DNA of 64,000 nucleotides from Planctomycetota bacterium (GTDB taxonomy: Bacteria; Planctomycetota; UBA1135; GCA-002748355): NCBI GenBank assembly GCA_020638795.1, contig JACKHW010000005.1:1-64000 (forward strand). The letters run 5' to 3'. This document shows, piece by piece, positions 1 through 9,625 of this stretch. How positions within the stretch are numbered: position 1 is the first letter of the stretch; each line of letters opens with the position of its first letter. Under the pieces are notes generated by a model. The model saw only the letters and a program-made list of their open reading frames with translations, made no database searches and was not told the origin of the DNA. A program made the position numbers and the translations under genes.

Positions 1-2
1 CC

Positions 3-680
3 GAGAGAGAGCACGCATTCGCGGTCCGCGTCGGCGCCGCAGGGATGAGCCTCGTAGACCTCGAGACCCCGCAACGGAGCTTGCAGGTCGACTTCACGCA
101 GCCGCGAATTCTCCGCAGGTTGCGCGGCGGGTCCGGCCGCGAGCCGCTCGTCCACGCGCTTCGCGGCAAGGCAGCACGTGCGACTACCGTCCTCGACGCG
201 ACCGCAGGACTCGGCGTCGACACCGTGATCGCCGCGAGTCGTGGACTCCACGTCGTTGCGATCGAACGAAACGCCGTGCTCGCCGCGTTGCTCCGTGATG
301 GCTTGCACCGCGCACGGCTCGACGAGCGAACGCGATCGATCGCCGAGCGCATCACGCTCGTGGAGGCCGATGCCATCTCCGCGCTGCCCGACCTCGGCGC
401 CGCCCACGCGCCCTGCGTCGCCTACCTCGACCCGATGTTCGCCGACGCTGCACACAAGTCCGCGCTGCCGTCCGGCGCGATGCAGCTGGTTCGCGCACTC
501 CTACATCAAGAAGGCGCATCCCCGCGGGACGAGACCGTAGCCGAGCTCCTCGAGGCCGCACGGATTGCCGCCCCCCGCGTCGTCGTCAAGCGCCCCCGCA
601 CGGCGCCGCCGCTCGCAGGAGCCGCACCCCACCACAGCGTCCGCGAGCGTACCTGCCGCTTCGATGTCTACGTCCGTTGA
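3..680 (+). CDS. rsmJ: RsmJ-like 16S rRNA guanine-N2 methyltransferase, 5' end outside the window
   Basis: Class I SAM-dependent methyltransferase. RsmJ methylates guanosine 1516 of 16S rRNA in the cytoplasm. The SAM-binding loop is LDATAGLGVD, followed by the acidic loop AIERN. The motif YLDPMF and the later VVKRP segment are characteristic of RsmJ. The first ATG is at 45, but the frame is open upstream to base 3. Those upstream codons encode a stretch (FAVRVGAAGMSLVDL) that resembles the N-terminal region preceding VDF in RsmJ proteins. I therefore infer that the true start lies before the window and that 45 is internal. The C-terminus (RFDVYVR then stop) matches the family end. What is seen is about 225 residues, against roughly 250 usual for the family. 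Confidence 0.82.
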   Translation, partial: EREHAFAVRVGAAGMSLVDLETPQRSLQVDFTQPRILRRLRGGSGREPLVHALRGKAARATTVLDATAGLGVDTVIAASRGLHVVAIERNAVLAALLRDGLHRARLDERTRSIAERITLVEADAISALPDLGAAHAPCVAYLDPMFADAAHKSALPSGAMQLVRALLHQEGASPRDETVAELLEAARIAAPRVVVKRPRTAPPLAGAAPHHSVRERTCRFDVYVR

Positions 681-730
681 CGTCCCGCGCACCCCGCCAA
701 CGCGCGGTCGCGCTTCACGCAGTGAAAGTA

Positions 731-759
731 GCGTGAAACGTCCCTGGAACGATTCACGC
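731..759. repeat. Palindromic intergenic repeat, copy 1 (REP-like)
   Basis: Left arm GCGTGAAACGT (731-741), loop CCCTGGA, right arm ACGATTCACGC (749-759); 10 of 11 positions pair. It lies after the rsmJ stop. Related copies are at 769-800, 17215-17245 and 23661-23689. It could act as a transcription terminator for rsmJ or be a mobile REP-type element. Confidence 0.6.
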
Positions 760-768
760 GCGAAAGTG

Positions 769-800
769 GCGCGAAGCGACCCTGGCACCCTTTGTGCGCC
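769..800. repeat. Palindromic intergenic repeat, degenerate copy 2
   Basis: Same layout as copy 1, in tandem with it. The left arm GCGCGAAGCG is followed by the invariant core ACCCTGGCA and a diverged right arm ending GTGCGC. Pairing of the arms is poor, so this copy is probably decayed. Confidence 0.45.
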
Positions 801-810
801 CTGATGTGGC

Positions 811-818
811 GCTATCCT
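811..818 (+). promoter_or_regulatory. Putative -10 box GCTATCCT for the DUF1549 operon
   Basis: GCTATCCT lies 39 nt before the ATG at 858. The identical octamer precedes the gene starting at 30001 on the minus strand, and other genes here have GCTANNNT boxes. No clear -35 was found. Confidence 0.4.
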
Positions 819-857
819 GGGGCTTTGACCTTTCTCCCTCGGGCCAACCTCTCCGCG

Positions 858-3800
858 ATGAAATCCTGGATCGCCGTCGTATTTGCCGGGCTCGGATTCG
901 TGCCTGTGTTACGTGCGCAAGATGCGCGTGTCGACTTCAACCGCGAGATTCGGCCGATCTTGTCGGATCGGTGTTTTCAGTGCCACGGCTTCGACGCGCG
1001 GGCTCGGAAGGCCGACCTGCGACTCGATACGTTGGCCGGGCAGCGGGAGACCCGCAAAGGGAAGACGCCCGTCGTGCCCGGGGACCCGGACGCCTCCGAA
1101 CTCGTGCGACGCATCGAGTCCGACGACCCTGACCACGCGATGCCGCCGAAGTCCTCGGCGCTGAAGTTGTCGGGCGAAGAGCGCAAGCTTCTCCGTCGGT
1201 GGGTGCAGGAGGGCGCCGAGTTCGAGGAACACTGGGCGTTCGTCCCGTGCGAAAGCCCGCGCGTGCCACAACCGACGAACGGCATCGTGCGCAACGAGAT
1301 CGACGCGTTCGTGCTCGCAAAGCTCGAATCCGCCGGCGTCGAGCCGTCGCCGACCGCCGACCCCGCGACGTTGCTCCGAAGGGTCACGCTCGACCTGACC
1401 GGGTTGCCACCGACTCCCGAAGAACTCGACGCCTTCCTCGCCGATCCATCGGACGCAGCGTACGAACGCCACGTCGATCGCCTGCTCCGTAGTCGCCACC
1501 ACGGCGAGCGCATGGCGCTGCTGTGGCTCGACGCGGCACGCTACGCCGACACCAACGGCTTCCACCATGACAACGTCCGCACCTCGTGGCCCTATCGCGA
1601 TTGGGTCATTCGCGCGTTTCAGAACAACAAGCCGTACGACGAGTTCGTGGTCGAACAGCTCGCGGGCGATCTCCTCCCGAACGCGACCGAGCAGCAGCAC
1701 ATCGCGACCGCGTTCTCGCGGATGCACAACATCAACGACGAAGGCGGAGCGCTCGATCCCGAGTACAAGGTCGAAGCCGTGTGCGATCGCATCGAGACGA
1801 TCTCGACGACCTTCCTCGGTCTCACGATGACCTGCGCGCGGTGTCACGATCACAAGTACGATCCGCTCACGCAGGACGACTACTACTCGCTCTACGCCTT
1901 CTTCAACAGCATCGAGGAGCGCGGCGTCTACCCGAACAACCTCGAGCAAGCGCGCGCCTACCCGGCTCGACTCGACTACTTTCCCGACGGTATGAAGGCG
2001 CAGGTCGCCGAGGCACGGCAGCGTGTCGGCACGGCCGAAGCCGCGCTCGCCGACGCTCAGCCCGGCTTTCGACAAGAGCGCGAAGCGCACGACCGCACCG
2101 TCCTCGAAAAGCACCACGTCGCGTGGCTCGACCGCACGGGCATGACAGCAGTCGCCCAGAGCGGCCGTAATCTCGTCCGCCAGGACGACGGTAGTTGGCT
2201 ACTCGATCTCGACAAGCAAGCAGGGCCACCGTCGAGCGACGTCCATCGGTTCTCGATGACGACCGATCGTACGGACTTGAGGCTGGTGCGTTACGAGGCG
2301 TTGGTCGACGACCGCTTGCCCGGCAAGAGCGTCGGCACGGTGCCGCACGGCAACGCCGTCGTTTCCAAGTTCGTCCTCGAAGTCGCACCCCTCGCGAGTA
2401 GCGATGCCGAAGCGACGAGCGAGTTCGTCGAACTCGCCTGGGCGTGGGCCGACCACGAACAGCAGAACGGCGACTTCGACATTCTCAACACGCTCCCGGG
2501 CAGTGGCTTCGAGAACGCGAGCGAAGGCTGGGCACTCGCCGGCCATCACGACAAGAACCGTCGCACCGCAATCCTCGTCGCGAAACGGCCCTTCGGCTTC
2601 GAAGGCGGAAGCAGGCTCACGTTGCACGTCCACTACGAAAGTCGTTACGCGCAACACCTCGCGGGCCGTGTACGCGTGAGCTTCGGTGCGGCGGACGCGA
2701 GCGTCGCGCAGCAGATTCCCGAACGACACGGAAGCTGGTTCGCCTGCGGTCCGTTCCCGGCAGCGAGCTTCGACGAAGCCTACGATCGCGCCTTCGGCCC
2801 CGAGTCCGTGTCGCGCATCGCGATCGACGCGACGTTCGACGCAGGCAAGAAGAAGCAGCGCTGGCGCTACGAAGACAAGCTGCAGGACGACGTCACGTAT
2901 TCGTTCAACAACACGAAGAGCGCGTACTATTTCGGACGAGAGTTCCGCAGCGAGCACCCGCAGCGCATCCTGCTCCATCTCGGTAGTGACGATGCGATCC
3001 GTGTCTTCCTCGACGGCAACGACGTGTTGTCCAAGCGTGTCCTTCGCGGTGTCTCCAGGGACCAAGAACACGTCGAACTCGAGATTCCCCGCGGACGCCA
3101 CGCGATCGTCGTCAAGATCGTCAACGACGGTGGACCGGGTGCATTCCACGGGCGCATGACCTATCCGCAGGATGACACGACCAAGGGCCGCTACGCACCG
3201 GTCGCGCTGATCCCACCAGCCGAACGCGATGACACGGCGACCGAGCGCTACGCGCGCGAATGGGCGAGCACGACGTCACCGACGTTCGCGGCACTCGATG
3301 CCGAAGTCCGCGAGAGCAAATCCGCCCTCGAGGCTCTCGAAGCACAGGCCGTACCCGTGCTCGTGATGCGAGAACTCGAAAAGCCGATCGCGACGCACGT
3401 CCTGACGCGCGGGCGCTACGACGCTGCCGACGAAAGTCGTCCGGTCGATCGCCGCCCGCCTCTCTTTCTCGGCGGAAAACTGCCCGCGGACGCGCCCAAC
3501 GATCGCCTCGGATTCGCGCGCTGGCTCGTGCGCAAGGACAACCCGCTGACACCGCGCGTGCACGTCAACCGGCTCTGGCAGATGATCTTCGGTCGCGGCA
3601 TCGTCGAGACGAGCGAGAACTTCGGCATGCAGGCTTCGTGGCCTTCGCACCCCGAACTCCTCGATTGGCTCGCTGCGCGATTCGCCCAGGATTGGGACGG
3701 GCGAGCTTTGTTGCGCAGCATCGTCACGAGCGAGGCGTATCGTCGCTCGGCACGACCGACACCGAGCGCGCGCAAGCAGGATCCCGACAATCGCCTCTTC

Positions 3801-4466
3801 GCACGTTTCCCGCGGCAGCGACTTCAGGGCGAAGCAATTCGCGACCTCGCGCTCTTCGCGAGTGGGCTACTGAGCGACGAGCCCTTCGGCCCGAGCGTGC
3901 GCCCCTACCAACCCGAAGGCCTGTGGCGCGAGCTCTCGATCGGAGGGAGTTCCAATACGCGCATCTTCGAGCGCGATGACGGCGACAAACTCTATCGCCG
4001 CAGCCTCTACACGTTCTGGAAGCGCACGAGCCCCAATCCGCAGATGTCGATGTTCGATGCGCCGACGCGCGAGTACTGCGTCGTGCGACGAGGCGTGACC
4101 AACACTCCGCTTCAAGCACTCGTGCTGTGGAACGACGAGCAGTTCCTCGAGGCTGCGCGCGTGCTCGCGCAGCGCACGCTGGGTGAAGAGCACCCGAGTG
4201 ACGAAGCGCGCATCGACGCGATGTTCACGCGCTGCACCGGACGCCACATGGGCGAAGCCGAAGCGAGCGTGCTCGATGAGTCCCTCACCGCGTTCCGATC
4301 GCGCTATGCCTCGGCACCCGAGGACGTCACAGCGCTCCTCGCGATCGGCGAAGCGCCGTTGCCCGCCGCGTTCCGCGACGGCACGCGCGCCCCCCACGAA
4401 CTCGCCGCTTGGATGATGCTCGCGAGCACGATCCTGAGCCTCGACGAAACCATCGTTCGCGATTGA
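858..4466 (+). CDS. Secreted DUF1549/DUF1553 planctomycete cytochrome-type protein (PSCyt1-PSCyt2-PSD1)
   Basis: About 1202 residues. A signal peptide (MKSWIAVVFAGLGFVPVLRAQ) fixes the start at 858 rather than the in-frame ATG at 792. The N-terminal PSCyt1 domain has a heme-c motif CFQCH. A DUF1549 (PSCyt2) region follows with a second motif CARCH. A central beta-rich insert resembles a PA14 or carbohydrate-binding domain (SDDAIRVFLDGN). DUF1553 (PSD1) fills the C-terminus, including the typical NTPLQALVLWND. In planctomycetes this protein is almost always followed by a DUF1501 protein, as here, 14 nt downstream. The family is usually placed near carbohydrate or sulfatase genes, and electron transfer or carbohydrate binding has been suggested. 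The exact reaction is unknown. Confidence 0.92.
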   Translation: MKSWIAVVFAGLGFVPVLRAQDARVDFNREIRPILSDRCFQCHGFDARARKADLRLDTLAGQRETRKGKTPVVPGDPDASELVRRIESDDPDHAMPPKSSALKLSGEERKLLRRWVQEGAEFEEHWAFVPCESPRVPQPTNGIVRNEIDAFVLAKLESAGVEPSPTADPATLLRRVTLDLTGLPPTPEELDAFLADPSDAAYERHVDRLLRSRHHGERMALLWLDAARYADTNGFHHDNVRTSWPYRDWVIRAFQNNKPYDEFVVEQLAGDLLPNATEQQHIATAFSRMHNINDEGGALDPEYKVEAVCDRIETISTTFLGLTMTCARCHDHKYDPLTQDDYYSLYAFFNSIEERGVYPNNLEQARAYPARLDYFPDGMKAQVAEARQRVGTAEAALADAQPGFRQEREAHDRTVLEKHHVAWLDRTGMTAVAQSGRNLVRQDDGSWLLDLDKQAGPPSSDVHRFSMTTDRTDLRLVRYEALVDDRLPGKSVGTVPHGNAVVSKFVLEVAPLASSDAEATSEFVELAWAWADHEQQNGDFDILNTLPGSGFENASEGWALAGHHDKNRRTAILVAKRPFGFEGGSRLTLHVHYESRYAQHLAGRVRVSFGAADASVAQQIPERHGSWFACGPFPAASFDEAYDRAFGPESVSRIAIDATFDAGKKKQRWRYEDKLQDDVTYSFNNTKSAYYFGREFRSEHPQRILLHLGSDDAIRVFLDGNDVLSKRVLRGVSRDQEHVELEIPRGRHAIVVKIVNDGGPGAFHGRMTYPQDDTTKGRYAPVALIPPAERDDTATERYAREWASTTSPTFAALDAEVRESKSALEALEAQAVPVLVMRELEKPIATHVLTRGRYDAADESRPVDRRPPLFLGGKLPADAPNDRLGFARWLVRKDNPLTPRVHVNRLWQMIFGRGIVETSENFGMQASWPSHPELLDWLAARFAQDWDGRALLRSIVTSEAYRRSARPTPSARKQDPDNRLFARFPRQRLQGEAIRDLALFASGLLSDEPFGPSVRPYQPEGLWRELSIGGSSNTRIFERDDGDKLYRRSLYTFWKRTSPNPQMSMFDAPTREYCVVRRGVTNTPLQALVLWNDEQFLEAARVLAQRTLGEEHPSDEARIDAMFTRCTGRHMGEAEASVLDESLTAFRSRYASAPEDVTALLAIGEAPLPAAFRDGTRAPHELAAWMMLASTILSLDETIVRD

Positions 4467-4480
4467 GAGATTCGACTGTC

Positions 4481-5947
4481 ATGCATCCCATCGAAGAACA
4501 TCATCGACTCGTCACAAGGCGCCAGTTCTTCGGCCGCGCGAGCGGCTCGATCTCGGCAGGACTCGGGATCGCTGCGCTGACGCAGCTCGAAGGACGCGTG
4601 ATCGCCGCACCAAGCGTCGAAGGGCCCGAGGACGCGGTCCCCCACTTCGCACCGAAGTGCAAACGCGTCATCTACCTCCACCAGATGGGTGCACCGTCGC
4701 AGCTCGACCTCTTCGACTACAAGCCGAAGCTCGTCGAGATGGCGGGTAAGGACCTGCGCAAGATGCCGGACGTTTGGCAGAACCAGCGCGTCACCGGCAT
4801 GACGAGTGGCCAGAGCAGTTTGCCGCTCGTTCCGTCGCGCTTTCGCTTCGATCGCTACGACAACGAGAGCGGTGGCACGTGGATCAGCGAACTGCTGCCG
4901 CACACCGCGGCCGTCGCCGACAAGCTCTGCATCGTGCGCTCGATGTTCACCGAAGCGATCAATCACGAGCCAGGGATCACGTTCTTGCAGACGGGCAGCC
5001 AGATCCCCGGACGTCCAGCGATCGGCTCGTGGCTCAGCTACGGCCTCGGCAGTGCCAACAGCGACTTGCCTTCGTTCGTCGTCCTGATCTCGCAGGGCTT
5101 CGGCAACATGCAAGCACTCTCGGCACGCATGTGGGGCAGCGGTTTCTTGCCGAGCGAACACCAGGGTGTTCGCCTGCGCAGCGGCAAGGATCCGGTGCTC
5201 TTCCTCGACGACCCGAAGGGCATGAAGCGCAGCGACCGCCGTCGCATGCTCGACGCCGTCGTCGCGCTCAACGAGATGGAATACGAGCGCTGCCTCGACG
5301 AGGAGGTGCGCACGCGCATCTCGCAGGCCGAGATGGCGTTCCGCATGCAGATGTCGGTTCCCGAACTCACCGACTTCAGCTCGGAGAGCGCCGAAACCCT
5401 CGAACTCTACGGGCCCGACGTGCACAAGCCCGGCAGCTTCGCCGCCAACTGCTTGCTCGCGCGGCGACTCGCCGAACGCGACGTGCGTTTCATCCAGCTC
5501 TATCAACGCGGATGGGATGCCCACGGCAATCTTCCGAAGGAGATCACGCTGCAGGCCAAGGCCGTCGACCGTGCCCAGGCCGCGCTGATCCAGGATCTCG
5601 ATCGGCGCGGCTTGCTCGACGACACGCTCGTCGTGTGGGGCGGCGAGTTCGGCCGCACCGCGTATTGCCAAGGTGCCTACAACGTCGAGACCTACGGTCG
5701 CGACCATCACCCGCGCTGCTTCACGATGTGGTTCGCCGGCGGCGGCATCCGCCAGGGCATCGACTACGGCAGCACGGACGACTTCGGCTACAACGTCCTG
5801 ACGAATCCGGTCCACGTGCACGACATGCACGCGACGATGATGCACCTGCTCGGGATCGATCACGAGCGGCTCACGTATCGCTACCAAGGGCGCAGGTATC
5901 GGTTGACGGACATCGCCGGCCGCGTCGTGCACGACATCCTCGCGTGA
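4481..5947 (+). CDS. DUF1501 Tat-exported protein
   Basis: About 488 residues. I placed the start at the ATG at 4481, because the preceding gene stops at 4466 and the twin-arginine motif RRQFFGRASG then sits near residue 13 before a hydrophobic segment. DUF1501 proteins have an alkaline-phosphatase/sulfatase-like fold. Visible family features are the histidine-rich segments YLHQMG, GWDAHG and the C-terminal VWGGEFGRT followed by GRDHHP. It is the standard partner of the DUF1549/1553 protein upstream and is almost certainly cotranscribed with it. Export by the Tat route suggests a folded, probably metal-bound enzyme outside the cytoplasmic membrane. Its substrate is not known. Confidence 0.92.
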   Translation: MHPIEEHHRLVTRRQFFGRASGSISAGLGIAALTQLEGRVIAAPSVEGPEDAVPHFAPKCKRVIYLHQMGAPSQLDLFDYKPKLVEMAGKDLRKMPDVWQNQRVTGMTSGQSSLPLVPSRFRFDRYDNESGGTWISELLPHTAAVADKLCIVRSMFTEAINHEPGITFLQTGSQIPGRPAIGSWLSYGLGSANSDLPSFVVLISQGFGNMQALSARMWGSGFLPSEHQGVRLRSGKDPVLFLDDPKGMKRSDRRRMLDAVVALNEMEYERCLDEEVRTRISQAEMAFRMQMSVPELTDFSSESAETLELYGPDVHKPGSFAANCLLARRLAERDVRFIQLYQRGWDAHGNLPKEITLQAKAVDRAQAALIQDLDRRGLLDDTLVVWGGEFGRTAYCQGAYNVETYGRDHHPRCFTMWFAGGGIRQGIDYGSTDDFGYNVLTNPVHVHDMHATMMHLLGIDHERLTYRYQGRRYRLTDIAGRVVHDILA

Positions 5948-6014
5948 TGCGGGACCACACACACGGGAGTCGCGCATCGTCGCTCTCGACGGGTTCTCCG
6001 TTCGAGACACCTTC

Positions 6015-8639
6015 GTGAACGCGACCGCGTTGAACAGCCTCCTCCGCATCGTCGTCCTCGTGACAGGCGCGGTCCTGCTCGCGACCACCGTCATCGGGCG
6101 CGCACGGGAGACGTCTACGGCATCCACCGAAGCGAAGCGACCCAACATCCTGTTCTTCCTCGTCGACGACATGGGCACGCGCGACACGTCGGTCGACTTC
6201 GTGCTCGATCCCCTCGGTCGCCCTATCGAACCAGGTCGCACGACCGTCTATCGCACGCCGGCGATGGAGCGACTCGCGGCACGGGGGCGGCGCTTCTCCA
6301 ACGCACACGCGTGCACCGTATGCACGCCGACACGCGTGTCGATCATGACGGGGCAGCACGCGGCGCGGCTCGGCATCACGACGTGGACGCACCCCCAAGT
6401 GACCAAGGACACGGGCTTCGTCCAGAAGGACGGCGTGCGGAGCCCTTCGTGGCGCATGCAGGGCCTCGACGTCACGTTGCCGACGCTTCCACGTCTGCTC
6501 AAAGAGGCGGGCTACGCGACAATCCACTGCGGGAAGGCGCACTTCGGGCCCAACGACACGGCTGCCGGCGACCCGAAATCGCTCGGCTTCGACGTCAACA
6601 TCGCGGGACACGGCGCGGGCGGTCCGGGTTCGTACAGCGGCAAGACGAAGTTCAGTGCAGCTTGGCGCAACGGCGGACACGACTGGGACGTTCCCGGACT
6701 CGAGAGGTATCACGACAAAGACGTGCACCTCACCGAAGCGTTGACGCTCGAGCTGAAGGACGCGATCACGGCAGCGATCGAATCGAAGCGCCCGTTCTTC
6801 GCTTACATGGCGCACTACGCGGTGCACGCACCGTTCGAAATCGATGCACGCTTCGCGGCGAACTACCCCGACCTCGAGGGCAAGGCGCTCGCGTTCGCGA
6901 CGATGGTCGAAGGCATGGACAAGTCCCTCGGGGACTTGCTCGACCACCTGGAGTCCCTCGGTGTCGCCGAGGAGACGCTCGTCGTGTTCTATTCCGACAA
7001 TGGCAGTGACGGCCCACTCAATCGCCCGTTGCGTGGCAAGAAGGGCACGCGCTTCGAAGGTGGAACTCGCGTGCCGCTCATCGTCGCGTGGGCTAGAGCC
7101 GAAGCCGACAGTCCGCTTCAGGAGCGACTGCCGATCGAAGCAGCTTCGGTTTCACGTCAGCTCGTCACGCCCGAGGACTTCCTGCCGACGCTCTGCCGAA
7201 TCACGGGTGTCGACGTGCCGAAGGGAGCGACGATCGACGGCAGTGACGTCAGTGCCGCGATTCGCGGAATCCCGGGCACGCACGCGCCGCCGAGCTTCGC
7301 GATCCATTTCCCTCACCGGCACAACGACACGCTCTACAGCACGTGGCTCGACGGGGACTGGAAGCTGATCTACGAGCACGACAAGGCGGCGTGGCAGTTG
7401 ACCAACGTCGCGCTCGACCCGGACGAAAGCGAGAACCTCGTCGCATCTCACCCCAGCCTCGCCCTCGCGATGGCGAAGCGCATGATCGCGCGCCTCGATG
7501 CGCTCGGCGCGCAATGGCCGGTGGACGACTCCGGACAGCCGACTCGACCCGACCTCGCAGGGCTCGAAGGCGCGGCAGAGGCGGCGACAAGGACCTCCGA
7601 GCGCACTCCGGATCCGACGGACGAATCCTCGGGTGCTCGTGCGACGCGAGTCGGTCCGCTGCCGCGCGACGATCTCGACCTCGCGTCGATGTGCCAGCCG
7701 ATCGACGACGACAACCTCTACCGCGACGACGGCTACTACACGTGGTGCAACAGCATCCTCCGGGGTGACGACGGAACGTATCACCTCTTCTACGTGCGCT
7801 GGCCGAAAGAGCGCGGTTTCTACGGTTGGCTCACGCACTCGGAAATCGCGCGTGCGGTCTCGGATGCACCCGCCGGGCCCTATCGCTTCGCGGAGCGTGT
7901 GTTGCCGTGCCGCGGTGCCTACCCGTGGAACGCGATCAACGCGCACAACATCAAGTCCAAGCGCTTCGAGGGCCGGTACTACCTCTACTTCATCGCGACC
8001 AACGCGGGGACTCACCACCTGACCGAAGCCGAGCTCGTCGATGTCGCAACGACCGGCTATCGCCACCCATTCTGGCGCTTGTTGCGCGACAACCAACGCA
8101 CCGGAGTCGCGGTCGCGGACACTCCGCTCGGTCCGTGGACCGTCCTGGATCGACCGATCGTCGAGCCCGCCGGTCCCGTGTCGACGGTCAGCGTCAATCC
8201 CGCCGTGTGGCGCGCTGCGGACGGTACGTATCGCATGATCTTCAAGGGAGATCATCCCGTGTCGCGTGTCGCGCAAGCTGTCGCGATCGCGAAGTCCCCG
8301 ACCGGTCCCTTCGAGGTCCAGAAGCGCCTCGTCTTCGAACGCTATTCGGAAGACGCATCCGTCTGGCACGACTCGGCGCGTGCACTGACGTATGCAGTCC
8401 TGCACGATCGACACGGGTTCATCATGATCGCGAGCGAGGACGGCATCGCATGGCGGGACGCGAAGCACGCGCGCGTTCATGGCCTCCGTATCGCCAAGAC
8501 GGGCGGCGGCTTCCTCGAGCCATCGCGCTTCGAACGCCCATCGGTGTTCGTCGAGGACGGCAAGCCGCGCGTTCTGTCAGGCGCTGCACAGTGGGACGGC
8601 GGCAAGGACGCGTGCATCGTCCTGATCCCGTTGCACTGA
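6015..8639 (+). CDS. Secreted sulfatase fused to a GH43-like five-bladed propeller domain
   Basis: About 874 residues from a GTG start; residues 10-28 are hydrophobic and likely an export signal. Residues about 42-520 form a sulfatase: metal-binding DD at 51-52, active-site motif CTPTR at 103-107 (Cys converted to formylglycine), and DNG near 328-330. From about residue 550 a second domain begins that resembles GH43/GH117-type beta-propellers (repeated WRAADGTYRMIF, FVEDGKPRVL, ASEDGIAW). This pairs desulfation with cleavage or binding of the same glycan. It is the third gene of the operon after DUF1549/1553 and DUF1501. The catalytic residues of the propeller cannot be assigned by eye, so hydrolase activity is an inference. 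Confidence 0.85.
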   Translation: MNATALNSLLRIVVLVTGAVLLATTVIGRARETSTASTEAKRPNILFFLVDDMGTRDTSVDFVLDPLGRPIEPGRTTVYRTPAMERLAARGRRFSNAHACTVCTPTRVSIMTGQHAARLGITTWTHPQVTKDTGFVQKDGVRSPSWRMQGLDVTLPTLPRLLKEAGYATIHCGKAHFGPNDTAAGDPKSLGFDVNIAGHGAGGPGSYSGKTKFSAAWRNGGHDWDVPGLERYHDKDVHLTEALTLELKDAITAAIESKRPFFAYMAHYAVHAPFEIDARFAANYPDLEGKALAFATMVEGMDKSLGDLLDHLESLGVAEETLVVFYSDNGSDGPLNRPLRGKKGTRFEGGTRVPLIVAWARAEADSPLQERLPIEAASVSRQLVTPEDFLPTLCRITGVDVPKGATIDGSDVSAAIRGIPGTHAPPSFAIHFPHRHNDTLYSTWLDGDWKLIYEHDKAAWQLTNVALDPDESENLVASHPSLALAMAKRMIARLDALGAQWPVDDSGQPTRPDLAGLEGAAEAATRTSERTPDPTDESSGARATRVGPLPRDDLDLASMCQPIDDDNLYRDDGYYTWCNSILRGDDGTYHLFYVRWPKERGFYGWLTHSEIARAVSDAPAGPYRFAERVLPCRGAYPWNAINAHNIKSKRFEGRYYLYFIATNAGTHHLTEAELVDVATTGYRHPFWRLLRDNQRTGVAVADTPLGPWTVLDRPIVEPAGPVSTVSVNPAVWRAADGTYRMIFKGDHPVSRVAQAVAIAKSPTGPFEVQKRLVFERYSEDASVWHDSARALTYAVLHDRHGFIMIASEDGIAWRDAKHARVHGLRIAKTGGGFLEPSRFERPSVFVEDGKPRVLSGAAQWDGGKDACIVLIPLH

Positions 8640-8653
8640 GCGCGCTCGAGTGA

Positions 8654-8947
8654 TTATCGCTGCTTGCGCACCCAAGTGAGGAAGCGCGCGATTGCCGGAT
8701 GCGCGCGCAGCGCGTCGACGGTCGCATAGTGCTTGCCGAGTTCCTTCTCGTCGGGCACGAACTCGTGCACGGCCGAGTGACAGTCCCGACAGAGCGGCAC
8801 GGTGCGTTGGAGTTCTTCCCGCGTGAACCGCGCACGAAACCAACGCACGCGGTGACAGCGCCGCGGAATCAAGTGATGCTCGGTCGTGCCGGCGATCAGC
8901 GTGCGTTCGCAGAGTTCGCAGTGGCCCGATGGTGGGATGTCGTCCAC
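8654..8947 (-). CDS. Small HNH-type nuclease domain protein
   Basis: 97 residues. The N-terminal zinc knuckle CELC and later CRDCH flank an EHHLIPRR segment, which is the His-Leu-Ile-Pro arrangement of many stand-alone HNH proteins. The core is complete: two CxxC pairs, the HH pair and a final histidine. It is the last gene of a minus-strand series, sigma factor - msrB - HNH, 37 nt after msrB. Stand-alone proteins of this type are widespread and mostly uncharacterised. DNA cleavage is expected from the fold but not shown. It converges with the sulfatase gene, with only 14 nt between stops. Confidence 0.78.
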   Translation of the reverse strand: MDDIPPSGHCELCERTLIAGTTEHHLIPRRCHRVRWFRARFTREELQRTVPLCRDCHSAVHEFVPDEKELGKHYATVDALRAHPAIARFLTWVRKQR

Positions 8948-8984
8948 GAGACGCGCGCAAGCGTTGGCCAGTCTGGCCTGGCAA

Positions 8985-9623
8985 TCAGCGGCCCGTTGCG
9001 GGCTCGGTTTTGATCCCGTTCGAATCGCTCGGCGACGCAGCGCCCTTCTTCACGAAGTCGAGCGATGCCGAGTTGATGCAGTAGCGTAGCCCCGTCTGCG
9101 TCGGCCCGTCGTCGAAGACGTGGCCGAGGTGGCCGCCACAGCGCTTGCAGAGCACTTCCGTGCGGTTCCAACCGAACGAGAGATCGGCTTGTTGCGTGAT
9201 CGTGTCCTTGGCAGCTGGTGCATCGAAACTCGGCCACCCGCAACCCGAGTCGAACTTGGAGTCGGAAACGAAGAGCTCGGCGCCACACCCTTTGCAGCGG
9301 TAGACGCCCTCCTCGTGATGATCCCAATAGGCACCGGTGAACGCACGTTCGGTGCCCTTCTCGCGAAGCACGTGGTACGACATCTCGTCGAGGCGTTCGC
9401 GCCACTCGTTTTCGGAGAGTTTGACCGTGGCGCTGCTGGGTTTCGCCGTCGCGGACTCGCCTTGCGATGCGACGTCTCCGATGGTCGCTGGCGTCGCGTT
9501 CGCACTCGCCGCATCTCGCGCATCACGAGACTCGTCGACGCAACACGACACCATGGCGACCAGCAGGAGCGCGCCGAACAGCTTCGACACGCGTCTTCCC
9601 GGGAATCTCACTCGTTCGAGCAT
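8985..9623 (-). CDS. msrB: Exported lipoprotein methionine-(R)-sulfoxide reductase B
   Basis: About 212 residues. MsrB repairs methionine-R-sulfoxide in proteins. The N-terminus has a hydrophobic stretch ending in MVSCC, a likely lipobox, so the enzyme should face the periplasm. After a low-complexity linker the MsrB domain carries both zinc CxxC pairs (CKGC, CKRCGGHLGHV), the GWPSF motif and the catalytic RYCINSASL cysteine near the end. I chose the ATG at 9623 because AGGGAG lies 7 nt upstream; the ATG at 9629 overlaps the sigma-factor stop and is too close to that site. It follows the sigma gene by 2 nt, so coupling to that regulator is likely, and oxidative or envelope stress is a plausible inducer. 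Confidence 0.93.
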   Translation of the reverse strand: MLERVRFPGRRVSKLFGALLLVAMVSCCVDESRDARDAASANATPATIGDVASQGESATAKPSSATVKLSENEWRERLDEMSYHVLREKGTERAFTGAYWDHHEEGVYRCKGCGAELFVSDSKFDSGCGWPSFDAPAAKDTITQQADLSFGWNRTEVLCKRCGGHLGHVFDDGPTQTGLRYCINSASLDFVKKGAASPSDSNGIKTEPATGR

Positions 9624-9625
9624 CC

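Noticed and set aside
4304..6241. Open frame of 645 codons opposite the DUF1501 gene
   Set aside because: Antisense of a gene with a clear family match.
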